Both the position numbers and the translations under genes were made by a program. The notes below the pieces were generated by a model. The model did not search any database, was not told the origin of the DNA, and saw only the letters and a list, made by a program, of their open reading frames with translations. Shown one piece after another: positions 47,753-55,725 of a stretch of DNA of 64,000 nucleotides. Within the stretch, counting starts at the first letter, position 1, and each line of letters opens with the position of its first letter. The DNA comes from Micromonospora siamensis (GTDB lineage Bacteria; Actinomycetota; Actinomycetes; Mycobacteriales; Micromonosporaceae): the NCBI RefSeq assembly GCF_900090305.1, contig NZ_LT607751.1:1364001-1428000 (forward strand), read 5' to 3'.

Positions 47753-48302
47753 TGCAATCTCCGATCACCGCGTATCACCTACGTCCCGTGGAACCAGGTC
47801 CGGTCTCCGGGAATTCCCGGTGCGGGAGAGGCGAAACGCCGGCCGGCGGGTGCGGCCCCCGGATCGCCGGACATTCAGGATCTTCGGTGCCTTGGCTCCC
47901 TGCCGTTCGCAAGTGCACGACGCACTTGCGTGACCAGCCGTGATGGGAGCGTTTCCAAGGAGATCCACCCGGAATCCGGCTACGAATCGGTAACTTCGGG
48001 GTTGACGAGGGCCGATCCCACCTGCGGAGATCGCTCAGCCGGAAAGATCAAACAACGCAGAGTAGTGTTACAAAAAGATAAATGTGATGTCTGTCTCTGT
48101 CGTCGTCGTCCACCCGTACGGCAGAATCTTCGACATCAGAGCGTGGGCGGCGGGTGCCGGGGAGGGCCCCGCCGCTCATTGCGTCTCCCCCCGGTTTTCC
48201 CCGGTGTGACTTTTCCGCACGGCCACCGACCCCGGCGTCGACCCGCCGACCGGTAGTGCATGCTGTGCCGAACTCCATTGCCGCCCGTCGAAGGGGACAA
48301 GG
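47753..48302. other. Gene-free 550-bp divergent intergenic region
   Basis: Between trxA and the MaoC gene. It contains the 23-bp dyad at 47908-47930 and a markedly AT-rich island at about 48040-48095 (AGATCAAACAACG, GTGTTACAAAAAGATAAATG), the lowest-GC non-coding stretch of the window. TTGACG at 48004 may be a -35. No credible ORF on either strand; the length allows a small RNA or long leader. Confidence 0.5.
47908..47930. promoter_or_regulatory. Perfect 9-bp inverted repeat, candidate operator
   Basis: CGCAAGTGC and GCACTTGCG are separated by ACGAC. Located 156 nt upstream of trxA. The size (9-5-9) fits a dimeric repressor site or a hairpin; no T-run and no gene immediately before it, so operator is more likely. 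Confidence 0.4.
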
Positions 48303-48818
48303 ATGCAGTTCGGCCGCTACTACGAGGAGTTCGAGGTCGGCGCGGTCTACCGGCACTGGCCCGGCAAGACCGTCACCGAGTACGACGACCACCTCTTCTG
48401 CCTGCTCACCATGAACCACCACCCGCTGCACATGGACGCGCACTACGCCGAGTCGGCGAGCCAGTTCAAGCGCAACGTCGTGGTGGGCAACTACATCTAC
48501 TCCCTGCTCCTCGGCATGTCCGTGCCGGACGTCAGCGGCAAGGCGATCGCGAACCTGGAGATCGAGTCCCTCCGGCACGTCGCGCCGACCTTCCACGGCG
48601 ACACGATCTACGGCGAGACCACCGTGCTGGACAAGCGCGAGTCCGCCTCCAAGCCGGACCGCGGCGTGGTGGCGGTCGAGACCCGCGGCTACAACCAGGA
48701 CGGCACGCTGGTCTGCGTCTTCCGCCGCAAGGTGATGGTCCCCAAGCGGGAGTACGCCGCCGCGGCCGTCGCCGAGGGCGTCGACCCCGAGCGGCCCAGC
48801 TTCCCCGAGCCGCGCTGA
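48303..48818 (+). CDS. MaoC-family hot-dog-fold dehydratase (171 aa)
   Basis: ATG at 48303 follows AAGGGGACAAGG. Single MaoC domain: FEVGAVYRHWPGKTVTEYDDHLFCLLTMNHHPLHMDAHYAE (read in parts) with the catalytic Asp/His pair in the NHHPLHMD loop, then VVVGNYIYSLLLGMSV and SLRHVAPTFHGDTIYGETTVLDKRES. Close in type to mesaconyl-CoA hydratase and (R)-enoyl-CoA hydratases. With the CitE-like lyase at 37121 it may belong to the ethylmalonyl-CoA pathway. A strong terminator follows. Confidence 0.9.
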   Translation: MQFGRYYEEFEVGAVYRHWPGKTVTEYDDHLFCLLTMNHHPLHMDAHYAESASQFKRNVVVGNYIYSLLLGMSVPDVSGKAIANLEIESLRHVAPTFHGDTIYGETTVLDKRESASKPDRGVVAVETRGYNQDGTLVCVFRRKVMVPKREYAAAAVAEGVDPERPSFPEPR

Positions 48819-48830
48819 CGCCGTACCCCG

Positions 48831-48886
48831 TGCCGAAAGGGCCCCGGTTCCGCCACGTTCCGGCGGGGACGGGGCCCTTTTCGGCA
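48831..48886 (+). terminator. Terminator after MaoC gene
   Basis: TGCCGAAAGGGCCCCG (48831-48846) pairs with 48870-48886 with a one-base bulge, ending CCCTTTTCGGCA. Confidence 0.8.
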
Positions 48887-48918
48887 TCTGCGGGCATATG
48901 CTGACGCCGGAGGTTGCC

Positions 48919-49410
48919 ATGAGCCACTCCCTCGCCGGAGAGCCGCCCTCTGCCGGTCGCCGTGCCGCACCGCTGACCACCGCCGTCTACTCCGCCGCCG
49001 AGTGGGAGCTGCTGACCAGCCTGCCCGGACGGGTGCTGGTGGCCGCCGCCGCGCCCGGCCCCGGCCGGCCCCACCGGGGAGTCGCCGCCGGCCTCGCCGG
49101 CCTGGACGCCGTGGCCGCCGGCCGGGCCTTCGACAGCGACCTCGTCCGGGCCGTGGTCGCCGCCATCTACGCCCGCCACGACGGGGCCCAGCCGTCGACC
49201 GCCCGCCTCGCCGACCTGGTGGACCTGCTGGCCGCCTGCCGGGCGACCGTACGCGTGCTCAGCCGCCGGGCCGACCCGGCCGACTCGGCCGCGTACCGGC
49301 AGTGGGTGGAGTCGGTGGCCGCCCGCGTCTGCCGCGCCGCCGACGGGACGCCGAGCCCCGCCGACCGACGCTTCCTCGACCGGCTCGGGGTGGCGCTGGG
49401 TCTGCGCTGA
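48919..49410 (+). CDS. Hypothetical helical protein (163 aa)
   Basis: ATG at 48919 follows GGAGG. I do not recognise a family. Mostly Ala-rich helices: TTAVYSAAEWELLTSLPGRV, FDSDLVRAVVAAIYARH, LADLVDLLAACRATVRVLSRR and SAAYRQWVESVAARVCRAA. No TM or signal peptide. The WELL...LPGRVLVAA start and later helical bundle look like a compact four-helix fold. It precedes the rRNA methyltransferase by 46 nt but that gene has its own -10. Confidence 0.7.
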   Translation: MSHSLAGEPPSAGRRAAPLTTAVYSAAEWELLTSLPGRVLVAAAAPGPGRPHRGVAAGLAGLDAVAAGRAFDSDLVRAVVAAIYARHDGAQPSTARLADLVDLLAACRATVRVLSRRADPADSAAYRQWVESVAARVCRAADGTPSPADRRFLDRLGVALGLR

Positions 49411-49441
49411 GCCCCGGCGCCGGCGCCGGCCGTCCGGCCCG

Positions 49442-49447
49442 TACGCT
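49442..49447 (+). promoter_or_regulatory. -10 box TACGCT for trmH-like gene
   Basis: TACGCT ends 9 nt before GTG 49457. Confidence 0.35.
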
Positions 49448-49456
49448 CTGGAAACC

Positions 49457-50080
49457 GTGACCGACGACCAGCTCGACGTGGGGGTGGGGCCGTGGCCCGG
49501 CGACCCGCCGGACGACCCGCGGTACGACCCGGAGCTGCTCGCCGACGGTGACCGGCGCAACGTGGTCGACCGGTACCGCTACTGGCGGCGCGAGGCCGTG
49601 GTGGCCGACCTGGACCTCCGCCGGCACGACTTCCACGTGGCGATCGAGAACTGGCAGCACGACTTCAACATCGGCACGGTGGTCCGCAACGCCAACGCCT
49701 TCCTCGCCGCCGAGGTCCACGTGGTCGGCCGGCGGCGGTGGAACCGGCGCGGGGCGATGGTGACCGACCGCTACCAGCACGTGCGGCACCACCCGACGAT
49801 CGAGGAGTTCGTCGACTGGGCGGCCGGCGAGCGGCTGCCGGTGGTCGGCATCGACAACCTGCCCGGCTCCAGACCGCTGGAGAGCAGCACCCTGCCCCGG
49901 CGTTGCGTGCTGCTCTTCGGCCAGGAGGGGCCGGGACTGTCCGAACCGGCCCGGGCGGCCTGCACCGAGCTCTTCTCGATCGCCCAGTACGGCTCCACCC
50001 GGTCGATCAACGCCGGGGTGGCCAGCGGCATCGCCATGCACGCCTGGATCCGCGCGTACGCCGGTCCGCCGCCCGCCTGA
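49457..50080 (+). CDS. TrmH/SpoU-family RNA 2'-O-methyltransferase (207 aa)
   Basis: SPOUT trefoil-knot protein with motif 1 HDFNIGTVVRNANAF, motif 2 VLLFGQEGPGLSEPARAACTE and motif 3 IAQYGSTRSINAGVASGIAMHAW. Motif 1 carries the catalytic Arg and Asn. A short N-terminal extension precedes (about 55 residues). It methylates a ribose in rRNA or tRNA; the exact target cannot be told. GTG start, possible leaderless mRNA. Confidence 0.93.
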   Translation: MTDDQLDVGVGPWPGDPPDDPRYDPELLADGDRRNVVDRYRYWRREAVVADLDLRRHDFHVAIENWQHDFNIGTVVRNANAFLAAEVHVVGRRRWNRRGAMVTDRYQHVRHHPTIEEFVDWAAGERLPVVGIDNLPGSRPLESSTLPRRCVLLFGQEGPGLSEPARAACTELFSIAQYGSTRSINAGVASGIAMHAWIRAYAGPPPA

Positions 50081-50148
50081 CCCGCCCGGCCGGGTGTCCC
50101 GGGCGCGCTCGGCTTGACGTGCCGGCGGCCCGGGGTGACGGTGGAGTG

Positions 50149-50838
50149 GTGAGTGTCACGACGAGTTGTCCCAGGTGCGGTGGCGCGGTCCGGCCACCCG
50201 ACCTGATGAACAGTGGCTCGCGCTGCCCGCGGTGCGGACCGGTGGCCCCGTTGCACGTCCCCGAGCACATCAACGCGGAGATCGTGACCAGCGTGGTGGA
50301 TCGGCTCACCGGCGTGGCGGAGGGCCCCCGGCCACCGCTGTGGTGCCCCTGGCCGCTGCCGCCGGGCTGGACCATGACCGGGGTGGCCTGGGCCGGCGAC
50401 GAGAATTCCGAGGTGCGCGCCACGGCCGTGGCCTGTGCCGGCCCGGCCCCGCTCGGCGGCGGCCCGGCCGATCTGGTCTTCGTCGCCGAGGAGCCGGGCG
50501 TGGGTCTCGGCAACCGCTTCGCCGGGGTGCCCGGCCCGGATCCGGGACCGGAGTTGGCCGAGGCGTTGGCCGAGCCCGGCCGGGGCCATCCGGAGCGGGT
50601 GGCGCACGCCAAGATCCGGGTCGCCGGCCATCCGACTCCACTGTGGTTGGTTAATTCTTCGACAGATCGAAGTGCGTACGCCGGCGAGGCTCGGGGAATG
50701 TGGCTCCATGCGATAGCCTGGCCGGCGAGTGCGGGTCACCTCCTCGCGGAAGAAGTCGTGCTGCACGACCTCGCCGAGTGGACTCCGCCCGAACTCGTGT
50801 ACGGCGCGCCATCTCCGTACCTGCACGGTCAGGCCTGA
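50149..50838 (+). CDS. DUF6758-family zinc-ribbon protein (229 aa)
   Basis: GTG at 50149. N-terminal zinc ribbon (SCPRCGGAVRPP, then SRCPRCGPVAPLH). A larger domain follows: PPLWCPWPLPPGWTMTGVAWAGDENSEVRATAVACAGPAPLGGG (in parts), VFVAEEPGVGLGNRFAG, and TPLWLVNSSTDRSAYAGEARGMWLHAIAWP, which match the family I know in Streptomyces as DUF6758. Cytosolic. Function unknown. It is the last gene before the small membrane peptide and PH protein, on the same strand. Confidence 0.88.
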   Translation: MSVTTSCPRCGGAVRPPDLMNSGSRCPRCGPVAPLHVPEHINAEIVTSVVDRLTGVAEGPRPPLWCPWPLPPGWTMTGVAWAGDENSEVRATAVACAGPAPLGGGPADLVFVAEEPGVGLGNRFAGVPGPDPGPELAEALAEPGRGHPERVAHAKIRVAGHPTPLWLVNSSTDRSAYAGEARGMWLHAIAWPASAGHLLAEEVVLHDLAEWTPPELVYGAPSPYLHGQA

Positions 50839-50956
50839 CGGCCCGGCCGGGCGAGTTGGAGACCGGTGCGCGGATATTCACTCTACGACACGATCCTGAT
50901 ACTCTGGGTGCCGCTGCGGTAAACGGACCCGGCGCCGCGCGAGAGGATGGCCCGCC

Positions 50957-51115
50957 ATGGTCAAGAAGGTCCTCACCTGGGCCGGAATCGCTTTCTTGAT
51001 CTTCTTCGTCGCCTATCGGCCCAACTCGGCGGCGGACGTGTTCAAGTCCCTCGGGGGCGGCATCATGGACATCGCTCAGGGCTTCGGCGACTTCTTCACC
51101 AGTCTCGTCGCCTAG
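50957..51115 (+). CDS. Small single-TM protein (52 aa)
   Basis: ATG at 50957 preceded by GAGAGGAT. Product: MVKKVLTWAGIAFLIFFVAY as TM helix, then a soluble tail RPNSAADVFKSLGGG followed by IMDIAQGFGDFFTSLVA, an amphipathic helix. Stop is 6 nt before the PH-domain gene, so the two are surely cotranscribed. I have seen similar 50-60-residue proteins beside PH genes in actinomycetes. Possibly a regulator or assembly partner of the PH protein. Easily missed by gene callers because of its size. Confidence 0.85.
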   Translation: MVKKVLTWAGIAFLIFFVAYRPNSAADVFKSLGGGIMDIAQGFGDFFTSLVA

Positions 51116-51121
51116 CCGCCG

Positions 51122-51979
51122 ATGGGAAGCCCCTCCGGTCCGCCCTTCGATCCCGACGACCCCGACTGGGCGCGCCGGGACACCGAACCCATCCCGCGGC
51201 ACCGGCCCGACGACGGGCCGGGCTACGGATCCGGTGCGGGGCTGTCCGATGGTCCCTCCCTTTCGGACGACATCGGCTACGGTCCAGGTCCGGGCTACGC
51301 CGGCGAGGGGCGGGCCTGGGCGCGTGACCCGGACGAGCCGCCGGTCATCTCCGAGGAGGAGCTGTCCGGCCTGCGGGTGGACGCCTCCGGCATGCCGCTC
51401 GGCCCCCGCCGGGTGCTGCCCCTGGAGGACGAGCCCAGCTCGCTGGTGGCCCGCTACCTCTTCCCCACCGAGCGCTACCGGGGCGAGTGGAAGCGCCACT
51501 GGATCCATCTCTCCACACCGCTGCTGATCGGCGTCGCCGCGACGTTCGTCCTCGGCTACCTCTCCGGCTTCCTCGCCGGCCGGGACGTCGGGGCGCTCAC
51601 CACCATCGCGGTGCTGCTCTGGTTCGCGGTGATGGGCTGGGTCGCCTGGCGGGTCGCCGACTGGTGGTACGACCGCTTCATCCTGACCAACAAACGGGTG
51701 ATGGTCGTCAACGGCATCGTCACCCGCCGGGTCGCCATGATGCCGCTGGTCCGGGTCACCGACATGAAGTACGAGCAGACCCCGACCGGTCGTGCGCTCA
51801 ACTACGGCACCTTCGTGCTGGAGTCCGCCGGCCAGGAGCAGGCCCTGCGCGAGATCAAGAATCTGCCCAACCCCAACGAGCTCTACCTGCGCGTCGTCGA
51901 GGAGATGTACGAGCCGCAGGCGGTCGAGGCGCGGTTGGGCAAGGAGGCGGACGAGGCCAAGGCAGACGACGGGGCGTGA
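51122..51979 (+). CDS. PH-domain (bPH2/YdbS-like) membrane protein (285 aa)
   Basis: Long acidic, Gly/Pro-rich N-terminus (about 110 residues), short basic segment YLFPTERYRGEWKRHWIHL, two TM helices (LLIGVAATFVLGYLSGFLAG; TTIAVLLWFAVMGWVAWRVADWW) and a bacterial PH domain (DRFILTNKRVMVVNGIVTRRVAMMPL, TDMKYEQTPTGRALNYGTFVLESAG). ATG at 51122 is 6 nt after the small peptide's stop. Role unknown; PH2 proteins are membrane-associated. Downstream a small dyad separates it from the sigma factor. Confidence 0.9.
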   Translation: MGSPSGPPFDPDDPDWARRDTEPIPRHRPDDGPGYGSGAGLSDGPSLSDDIGYGPGPGYAGEGRAWARDPDEPPVISEEELSGLRVDASGMPLGPRRVLPLEDEPSSLVARYLFPTERYRGEWKRHWIHLSTPLLIGVAATFVLGYLSGFLAGRDVGALTTIAVLLWFAVMGWVAWRVADWWYDRFILTNKRVMVVNGIVTRRVAMMPLVRVTDMKYEQTPTGRALNYGTFVLESAGQEQALREIKNLPNPNELYLRVVEEMYEPQAVEARLGKEADEAKADDGA

Positions 51980-51983
51980 AACT

Positions 51984-52005
51984 TTCCGACCGAACATCGT
52001 CGGAA
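51984..52005. other. Small inverted repeat before ECF sigma gene
   Basis: TTCCGAC (51984-51990) pairs with GTCGGAA (51999-52005); 8-nt loop CGAACATC. It lies 5 nt beyond the PH-gene stop and 77 nt before the sigma gene, so it may be an attenuator, operator or autoregulatory promoter part. Confidence 0.35.
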
Positions 52006-52081
52006 GCTCGCACCATTTGCCCTCGACCCGACCCGCCCGGCCATGGCAACCTGCCAGGCAGGACGGGGCGAGGAGGTACCG

Positions 52082-52843
52082 GTGGCTGCCAGGGATCCCC
52101 TGGAGGAGGAGTTCCGTGAGTTCGTCGCGGCGCGCTCCGCCGCCCTGCTGCGCACCGCGTACCTGCTCGCCGGGGACTGGGCCACCGCCGAGGACCTGCT
52201 CCAGACGGCGCTCACCAAGACCTACCTGGCGTGGAAGCGGCTCGGTGGGATCGAGGCGATCGAGCCGTACGCCCGGCGGGTCCTGGTCAACACGTCGACG
52301 AGCTGGTGGCGCCGGCGCTGGCACGGTGAGCGTCCGACCGAGGTGCTGCCCGAGCGGGCCGGGACCGACGAGATCGAGCAGCAGCTCGACCGGGACGTCC
52401 TGTGGCGGCACCTGAGCGCCCTGCCCGCCCGCCAGCGGGCGGTGCTGGTGCTGCGCTTCTACGAGGACCTGTCCGAGGCGCAGACCGCGGCCCTGCTGGA
52501 GATCTCCCCGGGCACGGTGAAGAGTCAGACCTCCCGCGCCCTCGGCACGTTGCGCCGCCGGCTCGGCGAGGCCGCCGCCGCGGAGCTGACCGAGCGGGAA
52601 CCGGCCGCCCCGGCCCGGCCGGCCCCGCGTACCCCCGGGCGGCCCGCGCACCGACCCGCCCGGCCGGCCGCCGCCACGCCCACGGCGCCGGTCTCGCCCC
52701 CGACCGCGCCGGCCGGGCCCGCGACCCGGCCGGCCGCCCCGGGCGAGCCGGCCAGCGAGGCGGCCACGGCCGGCGGGCCGGCCCGTGTCACCGCCCTGGC
52801 CGGTGGCACGTCGACCGCCGCGTCCGGCCGGGAGGCCCGGTGA
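52082..52843 (+). CDS. SigE-family ECF RNA polymerase sigma factor (253 aa)
   Basis: GTG at 52082 follows GAGGAGG. Sigma region 2: EFREFVAARSAALLRTAYLLAGDWATAEDLLQ with ...TALTKTYLAWKRLG; region 4: LSALPARQRAVLVLRFYEDLSEAQTAALLEISPGTVKSQTSRALGTLRRRL (parts). This is the SigE-family (SCO-type ECF41-neighbour group, TIGR02983-like) pattern. An 85-residue Ala/Pro-rich tail follows, unusual in length. The stop overlaps the next start (GTGA), so the downstream membrane protein is the likely anti-sigma or sensor. Confidence 0.9.
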   Translation: MAARDPLEEEFREFVAARSAALLRTAYLLAGDWATAEDLLQTALTKTYLAWKRLGGIEAIEPYARRVLVNTSTSWWRRRWHGERPTEVLPERAGTDEIEQQLDRDVLWRHLSALPARQRAVLVLRFYEDLSEAQTAALLEISPGTVKSQTSRALGTLRRRLGEAAAAELTEREPAAPARPAPRTPGRPAHRPARPAAATPTAPVSPPTAPAGPATRPAAPGEPASEAATAGGPARVTALAGGTSTAASGREAR

Positions 52844-54111
52844 GCGCCGTCCGCCCGCCGGCCGACAACCGGACGGGCCGGCCGGAGCGTCCTACCGCCG
52901 TGGGGCAGGACGAGCTGGAGCGCGCGCTGCGGGAGATGCTCTCCCGGCAGGCGGACGGGCGGCCGGCTCCGGTGCTCGCCGACCCGGCCGACCGGGTCAT
53001 CCGCCGGGTCGGCCGGAGCCGCCGCCGGCGGGCAGCCGCCGGCACCGCTGCCGCCGCCGTGGTCACCGCGCTCGCCACCGCCGCCCTCGGCCACTTCGGC
53101 GGCCCGACCGGCGGGACGGCCGGGCCGGTCGTGGTGGTGGTCGACCCGGACGCCACCGGAGCACCCGCCGGCCCCGTCGACCCGCCCACCGGTGGGCCGG
53201 TCCGCGCCGAGGTCGACCTGATCGTCGGCGCCACGCTGACCTCCAGCAACGGCCAGCGGGTGGATTTGACCGGCGTCGGGCCGGTGGACCGGGCCCAGCG
53301 GGTGGCCGGCGCCGACGGCTGGCTGGTGGTCGGCCCCGAGACGGTGGCCGGCCGGACGCTCTGGTCGGTGCGGCCGGGAACGGCCCCCCGGGTGCTGCTG
53401 GCCGGCGCGCGGGCGATCGCCCTCTCGCCCGACGGGGGGCAGGTTGCCTGGCGTGACGGCCGCGAACTGGTGGCCGCCGGGATCGTCGGCGGTCAACTGG
53501 TGGCGACGATCCGCGTCCCGGCGCCGGCCCGCGCCGTCCCCACCGGTTTCCTGGGGGCCACGGTCGTGGTCCGCCCCGACACGCTCCGCCCCGGGTACGC
53601 GCTGTGGCGGCCCGGAACCGGCCCGCTGCCGTCCGGCACCGACCGCGGCACCACCGCCGTCTACGGGGTGGGACCCGGTGGCCAACTGGTCGCGCAGGTC
53701 CTCGCCGGCCAGCCCCGGCGCGCCTGCCTGGCGCTGCTGGACACGGCCCACCACCTCACCCCGACCCGCACCGACTGCGCCGTCACGGTCAGCGACGACG
53801 GCCGGGGTGCGGTGTCCCCCGACGGTCGTTGGCTGCTGCTCAACGGCCGGACGGCCGGTGACGTCGGCGACCAGGCGCTGCTGGTGGACCTGACCGGTCT
53901 GGGCTCGGCGCCCGTCCGCCCCGCCGGCCCACCGCTGACCGCCGACGCCTCCTGGGTGTCGCCCACCTCCACCGTGTACGTCGACGGCGCCGGTGGACTG
54001 GTCCGGGTCCGGGTCGACCGGGTGCTCGCCGGGGAGCGGGCCACCGGCGACGCGGTCACCGGGGTGACGCCGGGCAGCCGACCCGTGGTGGTGACCGGCG
54101 CCGCCCGCTGA
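52840..54111 (+). CDS. Membrane protein with extracytoplasmic beta-propeller-like domain, possible anti-sigma partner (423 aa)
   Basis: GTG at 52840 overlaps the sigma gene stop. About 75 cytosolic residues include a helical QDELERALREMLSRQADG, often found in SigE-partner proteins. One TM helix (AAAGTAAAAVVTALATAALGHFGG) is followed by a Pro-rich linker and about 290 residues of regularly spaced strands (ALSPDGGQVAWRDGRELVAAG; GAVSPDGRWLLLNGR), which read as WD40/TolB-like propeller repeats. No zinc HxxxCxxC anti-sigma domain is present, so direct sigma binding is uncertain. Possibly an envelope sensor coupled to the sigma factor. Confidence 0.75.
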   Translation: MSAVRPPADNRTGRPERPTAVGQDELERALREMLSRQADGRPAPVLADPADRVIRRVGRSRRRRAAAGTAAAAVVTALATAALGHFGGPTGGTAGPVVVVVDPDATGAPAGPVDPPTGGPVRAEVDLIVGATLTSSNGQRVDLTGVGPVDRAQRVAGADGWLVVGPETVAGRTLWSVRPGTAPRVLLAGARAIALSPDGGQVAWRDGRELVAAGIVGGQLVATIRVPAPARAVPTGFLGATVVVRPDTLRPGYALWRPGTGPLPSGTDRGTTAVYGVGPGGQLVAQVLAGQPRRACLALLDTAHHLTPTRTDCAVTVSDDGRGAVSPDGRWLLLNGRTAGDVGDQALLVDLTGLGSAPVRPAGPPLTADASWVSPTSTVYVDGAGGLVRVRVDRVLAGERATGDAVTGVTPGSRPVVVTGAAR

Positions 54112-54132
54112 ACCTGCCGCCGGTCGTCCCGG

Positions 54133-54138
54133 TAGCGT
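54133..54138 (+). promoter_or_regulatory. -10 box TAGCGT for leaderless PHP gene
   Basis: TAGCGT, 6 nt before ATG 54145. Confidence 0.5.
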
Positions 54139-54144
54139 CGGGCG

Positions 54145-55026
54145 ATGACCCCGCCAACCGTGCCGGCCGGCGCCCGGATCGACCTGCACGCGCACTCGAC
54201 CGCCAGCGACGGCACCCTCACCCCCGCCGAGCTGGTACGCGCCGCCGCCGAGGCGGGGCTGGACGTCGTCGCGATCACCGACCACGACACCACGTCCGGG
54301 TGGGACGCGGCGGTCCGGGCGTTGCCCCCCGGCCTGTCCCTGGTCCGCGGCGCGGAACTCTCCTGCCGGTGGCACGGGGTGGAGCCGGCCCTGCCGCTGC
54401 ACCTGCTGGCGTACCTGTTCGATCCGGCGGAGCCGGAGCTGGTCGCCGAGCTGGCCCGGGTCCGGCAGGCCCGACGGGAGCGGGGCGAGCGGATCGTCCG
54501 GCTGCTCCAGGCCGACGGGATCGACGTGAGCTGGACGGAGATCCTCACCGGCGCGGCCGGCGGGACGGTGGGCCGCCCGCACATCGCCGCGGCGCTGATC
54601 CGCGCTGGCCTGGTCGCCACCACCACCGAGGCGTTCGGCCCGGACTGGCTGGGGGAGCGGTACCGGCTGCCCAAGGAGGACATCGACGTGTTCCGGGCGG
54701 TCGCCCTGGTCCGGGCGGCCGGCGGGGTGCCCGTCTTCGCCCACCCGCGGGCCTCCCGGCGCGGCCGGATCGTCCCCGACGAGCTGATCGCCGAGCTGGC
54801 GGCGGCCGGCCTGGCCGGGTTGGAGGCCGACCACGAGGACCACACTCCGGCCGAGCGGGCGCATGTCCGCGGGCTCGCCGCCGAGCTGGGCCTGCTGGTG
54901 ACCGGCTCGTCGGACTTCCACGGCAGCCACAAGACCGTCCGGCTGGGCGCGCACACCACCGGGCCGCAGGCGTACGAGCGGATCGTCGCGGAGGCCGGCG
55001 GGGTGACCCCGGTCATTTCGACCTGA
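54145..55026 (+). CDS. PHP-domain phosphoesterase (293 aa)
   Basis: Polymerase-and-histidinol-phosphatase fold with motif I IDLHAHSTASDG, motif II AITDHDTTSGWD, motif III RGAELSC, FAHPRASRRG and the final SDFHG with SHKTVRLG. This arrangement fits YciV/TrpH-type 5'-3' exonuclease or 3',5'-nucleoside bisphosphate phosphatase (RNase AM). Metal-dependent, cytosolic. ATG at 54145 immediately after the -10 box. Followed closely by MarC and a Cas4-like nuclease, each with its own start signal. Confidence 0.92.
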   Translation: MTPPTVPAGARIDLHAHSTASDGTLTPAELVRAAAEAGLDVVAITDHDTTSGWDAAVRALPPGLSLVRGAELSCRWHGVEPALPLHLLAYLFDPAEPELVAELARVRQARRERGERIVRLLQADGIDVSWTEILTGAAGGTVGRPHIAAALIRAGLVATTTEAFGPDWLGERYRLPKEDIDVFRAVALVRAAGGVPVFAHPRASRRGRIVPDELIAELAAAGLAGLEADHEDHTPAERAHVRGLAAELGLLVTGSSDFHGSHKTVRLGAHTTGPQAYERIVAEAGGVTPVIST

Positions 55027-55046
55027 TCCTGTCGCACCCGCGCGGC

Positions 55047-55052
55047 TACCGT
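55047..55052 (+). promoter_or_regulatory. -10 box TACCGT for leaderless marC-like gene
   Basis: TACCGT, 6 nt before GTG 55059. Confidence 0.5.
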
Positions 55053-55058
55053 GTCCGG

Positions 55059-55673
55059 GTGGATCTCAAGCTCTTCGGCGAGGTCTTCGTGACCCTGCTG
55101 GTCATCACCGACCCGCCGGGCATGATGCCCATCTTCCTCGCGCTCACCGGGCCGCTGCCCGCGCGCGACCGGAACCGGGCCGCCTGGCAGGCGGTGGCGC
55201 TGGCGCTCGGCGTGATCGTGATCTTCGCGGTGGCCGGGCAGACGCTCCTGGCGTACCTGCACGTGGACCTGCCCGCGTTGCAGGCCGCCGGTGGCCTGCT
55301 GCTGGTGCTGGTCGCCCTGGAGCTGCTCACCGGCAAGGCGGACGACCCGAGTCAGCAGGTCACCTCGAACATCGCGCTGGTGCCGCTCGGCACCCCGCTG
55401 CTCGCGGGCCCCGGCGCGATCGTCGCGACCATGCTCTTCGTCCAGCAGGCCCAGGGATTCCGCGACTTCTCGGCCATCGCCGCCGCCATCGTGGCCGTGA
55501 TGGTGGCGGTCTGGATCGTGCTTCGCTTCTCCGGCGGCATCGTGAAGATCCTCCGGCCCGGCGGCATCGAGGTGCTCACCCGGATCGCCGGCCTGCTGCT
55601 CGCCGCGATCGCCGTCCAGCTCATCGCGGACGCCGTCGCCGCCTTCGTCACCCAGTACATCCGGATGGCCTGA
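55059..55673 (+). CDS. MarC-family integral membrane protein (204 aa)
   Basis: Six TM helices with the UPF0056 marks VTLLVITDPPGMMPIFLALTG at the start (NPxG-like DPPG), ALELLTGKADD, VPLGTPLLAGPGAIVATML and GGIEVLTRIAGLLLAAIAVQLIADA. GTG at 55059 set by TACCGT. Role unresolved: MarC was first linked to antibiotic resistance but not confirmed. Cytoplasmic membrane. Confidence 0.92.
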   Translation: MDLKLFGEVFVTLLVITDPPGMMPIFLALTGPLPARDRNRAAWQAVALALGVIVIFAVAGQTLLAYLHVDLPALQAAGGLLLVLVALELLTGKADDPSQQVTSNIALVPLGTPLLAGPGAIVATMLFVQQAQGFRDFSAIAAAIVAVMVAVWIVLRFSGGIVKILRPGGIEVLTRIAGLLLAAIAVQLIADAVAAFVTQYIRMA

Positions 55674-55725
55674 CCGCCGGCGGGCCCGGCCGGCGACTGT
55701 CGTACCGGGGTGGCAGGATCGCGGG

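Noticed and set aside
48048-48980. 310-codon minus-strand open frame covering the MaoC gene
   Set aside because: MaoC motifs are clear on the plus strand and the minus frame has no recognisable domain.
52525-54954. 809-codon minus-strand open frame under the sigma factor, its partner and the PHP gene
   Set aside because: Overlaps three genes with clear family motifs; typical high-GC antisense frame.
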